DNA from: Gammaproteobacteria bacterium
GTDB taxonomy: Bacteria > Pseudomonadota > Gammaproteobacteria > Pseudomonadales > Azotimanducaceae
NCBI GenBank assembly: GCA_002725285.1
Contig: PBRC01000003.1
Coordinates: forward strand, 43,133-82,762
Direction of reading: 5' to 3'
Length of the DNA: 39,630 nucleotides
The notes beneath the pieces are model-generated. The model saw only the letters and a program-made list of their open reading frames with translations, was not told where the DNA came from and searched no databases. Position numbers and translations under genes: made by a program. Shown one piece after another: positions 34,302-39,630 of this stretch (the stretch's first letter is position 1; the number at the start of each line of letters is the position of its first letter).

Positions 34302-35936
34302 ATGCAGGTAGGCCATGCAATAGCAGAAATACTGAAAAGAGAAGGGGTTAAGTTCATCATCAGCTACCCGGTGAACCCAATCATAGAAGCTGCGGCGGAG
34401 GCAGATATCAGGACTATCGTTGTCCGTCAGGAACGGGTGGGGCTGCATATGGCCGATGCGGTCAGTCGTCTGAGTTCCGGAAATGATATTGGTGTGTTTG
34501 TAATGCAACATGGACCGGGTGCAGAAAATTCATTCGGGGGCGTTGCCCAGGCCTACAGCGAATCGGTACCTATTCTGGTGATGCCTGCGGGCTATCCGCG
34601 GCGTATAGCGAACTACTATCCCAACTTTAACTCCACCCTGAACATGAAACATATCACCAAATGGTCAGAACCTCTGACGAGTGGCCGATCCTTACCGGAC
34701 GTAATGCGACGAGCGTTCTGGCAATTGCGAAATGGTCGTGGTGGGCCGGTTCTTGTAGAAATACCGGTTGATGTATTCCGTGAGGAAGTACCTGACGACT
34801 TCACTTATGTACCGAGTTTTGCCAACCGAAGTGCGCCTGATCCGGCGTCTATAGAGAATGTAGCGGAGGTTTTAGCGAGTGCGGAGAAACCAGTGATTTA
34901 TGCAGGGCAGGGTGTGCACTACGCGGAGGCATGGCCCGAGCTGAAGCAACTTGCGGAGGAATGGAACATTCCGGTAACCACCAGTATCGAGGGCAAAAGC
35001 AGTTTCCCGGAAAATCACCCGCTGTCACTGGGATCTGGTGGTCGTTCCATTCCTAAAAACGTACATGACTTTTTGCAGGATGCGGATCTGATTTTTGGGA
35101 TTGGATGTAGTTTTTCACTCACCGGGTTTGGCGTTCAAATGCCTCGGGGAAAAACAATTATCCATGCTACTCTGGATCCGATGGATCTCAACAAGGATGT
35201 GCCTGCACAATATGCTCTGGTTGGTGATGCTAAATTGACTCTACAGAGCCTTATCGCGGCAATGAGTGAAAAGAACAGAGCAACTTCAGAAGCCCGCAGC
35301 GATTCGGTGCCAGCGAAGATAAAAGAAACCAAGGCAGCCTGGCTGCAAGAGTGGATGCCGAAGCTGACGAGTCAGGATACGCCAATAAATCCCTACCGGG
35401 TGCTCTGGGATCTGCTACATACAGTGGATATTGATAACACGATTATCACTCATGATGCTGGAAGCCCGAGGGATCAGACCACGCCGTTCTGGGAGAGTAC
35501 CAAACCGCTCAGTTACATAGGCTGGGGCAAGACAACTCAGTTAGGGTATGGTTTGGGCTTGGCGATGGGTGCCAAACTGGCGAGGCCAGATGCACTTTGT
35601 ATGAACGTCTGGGGTGATGCTGCCATTGGATTTACCGGTATGGATTTTGAGACTGCTGTTCGAGAAAGGATCCCGATCTTGTCGATCCTGTTTAACAACT
35701 TTTCCATGGCGATCGAGCTGCCCATCATGCAGGTAGCGACCGAGAAATATCGCAGTACTGATATTTCAGGACATTATGCTGACATGGCTAAAGCATTTGG
35801 CGGCTATGGCGAGCGGATAACGGATCCGACTGAGATCATCCCGGCGATTAAACGTGGAATCAAAGCCACCCAAAACGGACAGGCAGCATTGTTGGAGTTC
35901 ATTACGGAAAAAGAACTGAGCTTCTCGACCTTCTAG
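34302..35936 (+). CDS. ThDP-dependent enzyme of the acetolactate synthase/decarboxylase family
   Basis: This 544-residue protein has the three-domain ThDP layout. The Pyr domain (1-165) has catalytic Glu44 (RQERVGLHMADA) and HGPGAENSFGGVAQAY. The central domain (about 180-320) has YAGQGVHYAEA. The PP domain has a metal/ThDP motif starting GDA at 438 and ending Asn465-Asn466, so the normal GDG is GDA. It probably decarboxylates or ligates a 2-keto acid. It is not clearly acetolactate synthase: no small-subunit gene is nearby. GAGGGAG at 34288-34294 lies 7 nt before the ATG. The preceding hydroxyacid dehydrogenase may supply or remove its keto acid. Confidence 0.85.
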   Translation: MQVGHAIAEILKREGVKFIISYPVNPIIEAAAEADIRTIVVRQERVGLHMADAVSRLSSGNDIGVFVMQHGPGAENSFGGVAQAYSESVPILVMPAGYPRRIANYYPNFNSTLNMKHITKWSEPLTSGRSLPDVMRRAFWQLRNGRGGPVLVEIPVDVFREEVPDDFTYVPSFANRSAPDPASIENVAEVLASAEKPVIYAGQGVHYAEAWPELKQLAEEWNIPVTTSIEGKSSFPENHPLSLGSGGRSIPKNVHDFLQDADLIFGIGCSFSLTGFGVQMPRGKTIIHATLDPMDLNKDVPAQYALVGDAKLTLQSLIAAMSEKNRATSEARSDSVPAKIKETKAAWLQEWMPKLTSQDTPINPYRVLWDLLHTVDIDNTIITHDAGSPRDQTTPFWESTKPLSYIGWGKTTQLGYGLGLAMGAKLARPDALCMNVWGDAAIGFTGMDFETAVRERIPILSILFNNFSMAIELPIMQVATEKYRSTDISGHYADMAKAFGGYGERITDPTEIIPAIKRGIKATQNGQAALLEFITEKELSFSTF

Positions 35937-36032
35937 ATGGTAACTGCCATCCCACGCATCATTTCTTCTTCCCAGCCATTATTCAGTGGAGGGTCAGTTG
36001 GTGGTTTTGGGCGGGGTTCAAACTTTTTTAGG

Positions 36033-36045
36033 TAAGTGACACTTA
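36033..36045. other. Perfect dyad TAAGTG-A-CACTTA
   Basis: A 6-bp arm dyad with a 1-nt centre lies in the 221-nt spacer between the convergent ThDP-enzyme and phosphoesterase genes. Its size fits a small repressor site, but no promoter points to either gene from here. It may be chance. Nothing else is visible in 35937-36157. Confidence 0.2.
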
Positions 36046-36157
36046 TTTATCGCTGATATGTGCTGAAACAATGGGTCCCCACCTACGCGGAGGCTGATCA
36101 GCTTTGTAACTCACGAACTCCAAACAGAGCACCTATTCTGACCCTCGTGATCTCCAC

Positions 36158-37741
36158 CTAACAACGATCAGCCCTCTCACTCACGTTGCAGATCCTTCCG
36201 TCAGTGGCAGGGCTTATTGAATCCTGACGTTTAAACTGATCCAGTATCAAGGTTCGTAAATCGACTTTACGATCAGATATCAGGTTGTCAGGACCAATCA
36301 TGGTGTAACCGTCCTGACCGAATCGGGTGTTGATCAGAAAATCGTTAACAACTATCTTCATGCGCATCGAATCTTCAATGATCGTGCCATCAGTCAGGGT
36401 AACATCGGAAACATGCTGATTGTCGGAATCGTGGTTGAAACGAATACCACTCACCTGAAGGAACCAACCATTGCCGGTCCAGTCTTCAACGGCGTGATTC
36501 AGCATCGCCTTTAGCACGCTGCCGTCAACCTCGATCAGATGGAGTGTCGAGGGATAGGCAATCAGTTCTTCAATATGACGTCTGGTTACTGATTGCCCGG
36601 CAAGGATATTCTGGTTGAGGCGTAGCCCTCCCGAATTCATCAACGCGACCTGAGCCCCTTCCTCCTTGTAGACTTCTTTTGCTGCATCCAATATCCAGTT
36701 GCCAAGGTTCGTTTCAAACCGTCTGATTTCCAATTCTTCACCTACGAGCTCAACGTCAGTCTTAACAAGTGGGCTGGACAGGCATTTATCAAGGTTATTG
36801 ACGCTCGCGCAGAAGTCAGTTTCATGCTTTTTTATCCAGGCTTCGGTTCGTTGCCTGACCAGATCATCCTCTCTCACCGATGAATCCAGAGTAATATATT
36901 CGAAGCTGGTTTTTATGCGCTTAAAAGCGGTGAGGGATACGCTGATTAACGTCGCAGTTCTAGCCTCGGCATCAGCTTTGATAACGACACGCTTGCGGTC
37001 AGTTGACCAGTGACTCAACCGATTGTGCTCATGGCCACCAATAATGAGATCAGGTCCATCGGCACCAAGCGTATTCAGTATGCTGACGTCTTCCGCTTCA
37101 CTTAAATGAGTTAACCCGATGACAATGTTGGCACCGGCATCACGAAGTTTTTTGCTGTAGATTCTGGCAGTGTCTTCGTAATCAAGAAATGCTTCTACAT
37201 AGTCAGGATGTTTGTTTCGTGTGGTAATGCTGAAAAAGCCAATTTTTAATCCATCGGCAACAAGGATAGTCGATGTTTTTAAGTGATCACGATCTGGAAA
37301 GGCTCGTCCTTCAATCGCAGGGACAAATTCAATATTGCTCCCCAGCCAGGTAAATTCAGACTCCTTCATTCGGTCAGATAACTTCCAGGCATCCTTCATC
37401 CTTGATTTGTCGAACTCGTGATTGCCAAAGGTGACGATTAAGGTTGGATCAAAACCATCCTTACCATCCAGTAGATTGAGTACATCAATCATCTGTTGGC
37501 CGTTGTATCTGCGGCTGAGCAGAGAAGGGTACAGGAAATCGCCTGCCAGTGTGACAATCAGCGATGGATTGTTCTGGCTGAGTTGTCTGCGAACTGTTCT
37601 GACACGTGCGAGACCGCCATTCGATCCTGCATCCACACCTTCGATCCGGTAAACGTCATTGATGGCCAAGATTTTCACAGACTGTGTTTCACATGCGCCG
37701 AGTGCCAGCAAGGTGAATAGGGCTGCGGTGAGTCTGAGCAT
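36158..37741 (-). CDS. Lipoprotein 5'-nucleotidase/UshA-like metallophosphoesterase
   Basis: This 527-residue protein has a lipoprotein signal: hydrophobic residues 3-16 and lipobox LGA-Cys17, so it is anchored in the envelope. The dimetal phosphoesterase domain (23-300) has Asp29, AGD with Asp68, GNHEFD with Asn107-His108, His212 in THLSEAED and GGHEH with His237/His239. The usual NDxHG has Tyr31 in place of His. The C-terminal nucleotidase domain (about 330-500) has FETNLGNWILDA and ALMNSGGLR. It should release phosphate from nucleotides or 2',3'-cyclic nucleotides in the periplasm. No partner gene is close. Confidence 0.88.
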   Translation of the reverse strand: MLRLTAALFTLLALGACETQSVKILAINDVYRIEGVDAGSNGGLARVRTVRRQLSQNNPSLIVTLAGDFLYPSLLSRRYNGQQMIDVLNLLDGKDGFDPTLIVTFGNHEFDKSRMKDAWKLSDRMKESEFTWLGSNIEFVPAIEGRAFPDRDHLKTSTILVADGLKIGFFSITTRNKHPDYVEAFLDYEDTARIYSKKLRDAGANIVIGLTHLSEAEDVSILNTLGADGPDLIIGGHEHNRLSHWSTDRKRVVIKADAEARTATLISVSLTAFKRIKTSFEYITLDSSVREDDLVRQRTEAWIKKHETDFCASVNNLDKCLSSPLVKTDVELVGEELEIRRFETNLGNWILDAAKEVYKEEGAQVALMNSGGLRLNQNILAGQSVTRRHIEELIAYPSTLHLIEVDGSVLKAMLNHAVEDWTGNGWFLQVSGIRFNHDSDNQHVSDVTLTDGTIIEDSMRMKIVVNDFLINTRFGQDGYTMIGPDNLISDRKVDLRTLILDQFKRQDSISPATDGRICNVSERADRC

Positions 37742-37871
37742 TTTGGGCGTCCTTGTACTTAAGGTTTACCAGAGCAGTACCCTGTCAGGCTGAGTGCCAT
37801 AAGGTAGAGAATGGAAGCGCAGCAGAGATGTCTGTTCCGTCAATCTGAAACTGACTATGTTGCTATACGAT

Positions 37872-38945
37872 TTACGGCTTTGCTTCGTAATAGAGGTTAC
37901 TGGGATCATCGAAGTCATGCTCAGTGAAACTCGAGAATCCTGCTTCGGTCACCATTTGTCTTGCCACGCTGGGATTAAATCCCAGAGTACCCAAACCTGC
38001 ACCGCCAGGTTCTGACAGTGCCGATGACATGCAGGCTGATACGGAGAATCCGTAAAACATTGCCAGGAATGGATTGCGCAAATTTTCTTCAAAGTCCGGA
38101 TGACTGCGAATGTCTTTAATCAGCCAGGTGCCATCATTTTTCAGAGATCTGCGGATAGCACTGATGACCTCACCCGGTCGCGTCATATCGTGAATGCAAT
38201 CGAAGGTGATAAGAAAATCATAAGTCGGATCTGCAGGCAGTGATTCACCGCCAGCGACGAATAACTTCACATTATCAAGCCCTTGTTCGTCGACTTTTTG
38301 CTGACAACGTGTGATCGCATGACTGCTGGGATCATATCCGTGAAATTCAGAATTTGGGTAGGCACCTGCCATCGCGGTAAGCGCGATGCCACCGCCACAG
38401 CCTACATCGGCAGCGACGGCACCTGATTCAAGTTTCCCTTTAACCCCTTCGAGTGCGGGAATAATCCTCGGAACAAATTCCTGTTTGGTCCAGGGACCCA
38501 GCATTCTCTCGGTTCGATGTGCTGCGTTTGGGCCGAGATCCTCGTAAGAGAGACCGACACCCGTCCGAAAGGCATCGACTATTTTATCGACTGTTTCAGG
38601 TGGTGTACCTCCCGAGAAAGCACCTGCTGCGAACGACAGGCTGTTTTCTTCATCACTCAGGACCATGGCCCCCTCGGGTGACAGTTCGAACCTGTCTTCT
38701 CCATGGTATTCCAGAATTCTTGCTGCAGCCTGACCTCTGAGCCATTCAAACAGCCAGCGTTCCTTTAGCTGAGTTTTTGCTGCCAGTTCGCCTGCCGTGA
38801 CGGGGCCGGCATTGTACAGCGCTTTGTAGATTCCCAGCCGATCGCCGATCTGGATCATTAAGGAGACCATTTCGCCCTGTTTATACCCCCAGACTGTTCC
38901 TGAAAAGGACCTCAATTTATCTTCGTCAATTGGCCTGCTATTCAT
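37872..38945 (-). CDS. SAM-dependent methyltransferase with N-terminal winged helix
   Basis: This 357-residue protein has two parts. A winged-helix domain (about 25-95) contains LGIYKALYNAGPVTAGELA and a MarR-like wing ending FELSPEGAMVL. A class I methyltransferase domain contains DVGCGGG (180-186) for SAM binding, then GYDPSS and the motif FDCIHDMTRPGEV. This matches the Rv2258c-type group, where the helix domain helps dimerise and close the active site rather than bind DNA. It probably methylates a small hydrophobic metabolite, possibly a toxin or secondary product. It stands alone between the phosphoesterase and an esterase. Confidence 0.87.
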   Translation of the reverse strand: MNSRPIDEDKLRSFSGTVWGYKQGEMVSLMIQIGDRLGIYKALYNAGPVTAGELAAKTQLKERWLFEWLRGQAAARILEYHGEDRFELSPEGAMVLSDEENSLSFAAGAFSGGTPPETVDKIVDAFRTGVGLSYEDLGPNAAHRTERMLGPWTKQEFVPRIIPALEGVKGKLESGAVAADVGCGGGIALTAMAGAYPNSEFHGYDPSSHAITRCQQKVDEQGLDNVKLFVAGGESLPADPTYDFLITFDCIHDMTRPGEVISAIRRSLKNDGTWLIKDIRSHPDFEENLRNPFLAMFYGFSVSACMSSALSEPGGAGLGTLGFNPSVARQMVTEAGFSSFTEHDFDDPSNLYYEAKP

Positions 38946-39219
38946 GCTAGATTCCGTGGTGGGTATAGTGATGACTATCTATTAAGTGTTGTTTGAAATC
39001 AAGCAGGCCAGTTCGTACGAACAGCTCACAGTATTCAGGATCAAAGGTCGGTTTGAGCAACACGGCAGACAGACTTCATGAACTCTATGGTGACAGATGA
39101 TTGTTTGCACTGACGAATGTCGACCCGAACGGTTTTAAAATAACGATTCAAATTCGCTTTGAGTAGAGGCGACAAACGAATCATCATGAGATATGAACAG
39201 TGAAACGTAAGGACTCACA

Positions 39220-39245
39220 GGCGCACCACTTATATGTGGTACGCC
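39220..39245 (-). terminator. Candidate terminator hairpin after the carboxylesterase gene
   Basis: GGCGCACCAC (39220-39229) and GTGGTACGCC (39236-39245) pair over 10 bp with one G-T mismatch and a 6-nt loop. It lies 22 nt past the carboxylesterase stop on the minus strand. No strong T-run follows in that direction, so intrinsic termination is likely but not certain. The rest of 38946-39219 shows no gene. Confidence 0.45.
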
Positions 39246-39267
39246 CGGAGCTTAGTGCCCTTCTGGA

Positions 39268-39630
39268 CTAATCGTCCTCGCCTTCGCTAGCTGCCAGCTG
39301 TGCTTTCTGAATCTCGTTAAGGGTGTTGATTGCGCTCTTGCGCAGATTTGATCCGGTAACAATTTTGTCACCAAATTCGAGGTGTTGATCGCTGTCAGGC
39401 TTAAAAGTTGGCCAACTGATCAAGCCCTCTACATTGGGGTCACCGGTTTTGGCGAACTGCACCCAGTATTGAATCATGGCTTCACCCAATGCCTTATCTA
39501 TTGGATCTGCGGGGGCGGGTCCAAAGTTGTTAAATACATATCCTATTTCCATACCGTGATGCGCGCCCAGAAAAGGCATAGCCTGTGACCGTCGGCTGAA
39601 GTGATACTGATAAGCATTTGATGAAACCTT
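39268..39630 (-). CDS. Type B carboxylesterase, C-terminal part (runs off the window)
   Basis: The frame is open to the end of the window, so only about the last 120 residues of a protein of about 500 are seen. YQYHFSRRSQAMPFLGAHHGMEIGYVF contains the catalytic His motif GAxHGxEI of carboxylesterase type B (PnbA/cholinesterase family). EAMIQYWVQFAKTGDPN and WPTF near the end are typical too. The nucleophile Ser and the catalytic Glu would be beyond the window. An apparent ATG at 39579 is internal, not the start. The protein probably hydrolyses carboxylic esters and may be exported, which cannot be checked here. Confidence 0.9.
   Translation of the reverse strand, partial: KVSSNAYQYHFSRRSQAMPFLGAHHGMEIGYVFNNFGPAPADPIDKALGEAMIQYWVQFAKTGDPNVEGLISWPTFKPDSDQHLEFGDKIVTGSNLRKSAINTLNEIQKAQLAASEGEDD

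Overview
This window looks like chromosomal DNA of a gammaproteobacterium, probably a free-living aerobic marine-type organism. The main evidence is a complete 13-gene complex I operon in the Escherichia/Pseudomonas order (nuoA-B-CD-E-F-G-H-I-J-K-L-M-N), with NuoC and NuoD fused and a long NuoG carrying the extra N7 cluster ligands. The rest is dominated by acyl-CoA, hydrolase and oxidoreductase genes. I saw no tRNA, rRNA, CRISPR array, insertion sequence or phage gene. The taxonomic guess is inference.

Layout. 1-1.2 kb: an unrecognised gene fragment and a YfcG-like glutathione transferase. 1.3-2.3 kb: a DUF481 outer-membrane protein. 2.3-10.3 kb: a catabolic-looking island with a fused double class III CoA-transferase (+), an aldo/keto-reductase-fold protein, a MaoC/hotdog-like protein and an alpha/beta hydrolase (all -), then two translationally coupled class III CoA-transferases (+). 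10.3-11.7 kb: a decayed PNPOx-family gene and an exported HSL-type esterase. 11.9-13.2 kb: a translationally coupled ECF sigma / zinc-finger anti-sigma / YbjQ operon (-). 13.3-15.5 kb: a methyltransferase, a STAS-like gene remnant, a crotonase-family protein and a broken CBS-domain gene.

15.75-30.26 kb: the nuo operon on the minus strand. Its genes mostly overlap or abut, which fits a single transcript. The quinone, Fe-S and proton-channel residues I checked are present, so the complex should be functional.

30.7-35.9 kb: plus-strand genes for an SMP-30 lactonase, an SDR dehydrogenase, a D-2-hydroxyacid dehydrogenase and a ThDP-dependent enzyme. This set could process a sugar lactone or hydroxy/keto acid, but the substrate cannot be read from sequence. 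36.1-39.6 kb (-): a lipoprotein 5'-nucleotidase-like phosphoesterase, a winged-helix methyltransferase and the C-terminal end of a type B carboxylesterase that runs off the window.

Two themes stand out. First, several enzymes keep the fold but have lost canonical catalytic residues: one half of each CoA-transferase arrangement, the aldo/keto reductase and the crotonase. Second, at least three gene remnants lie in gaps that would otherwise look empty. The most novel candidate system is the 2.3-10.3 kb CoA-transferase island, where an apparent catalytic plus non-catalytic pairing occurs both as a fusion and as a split gene pair.
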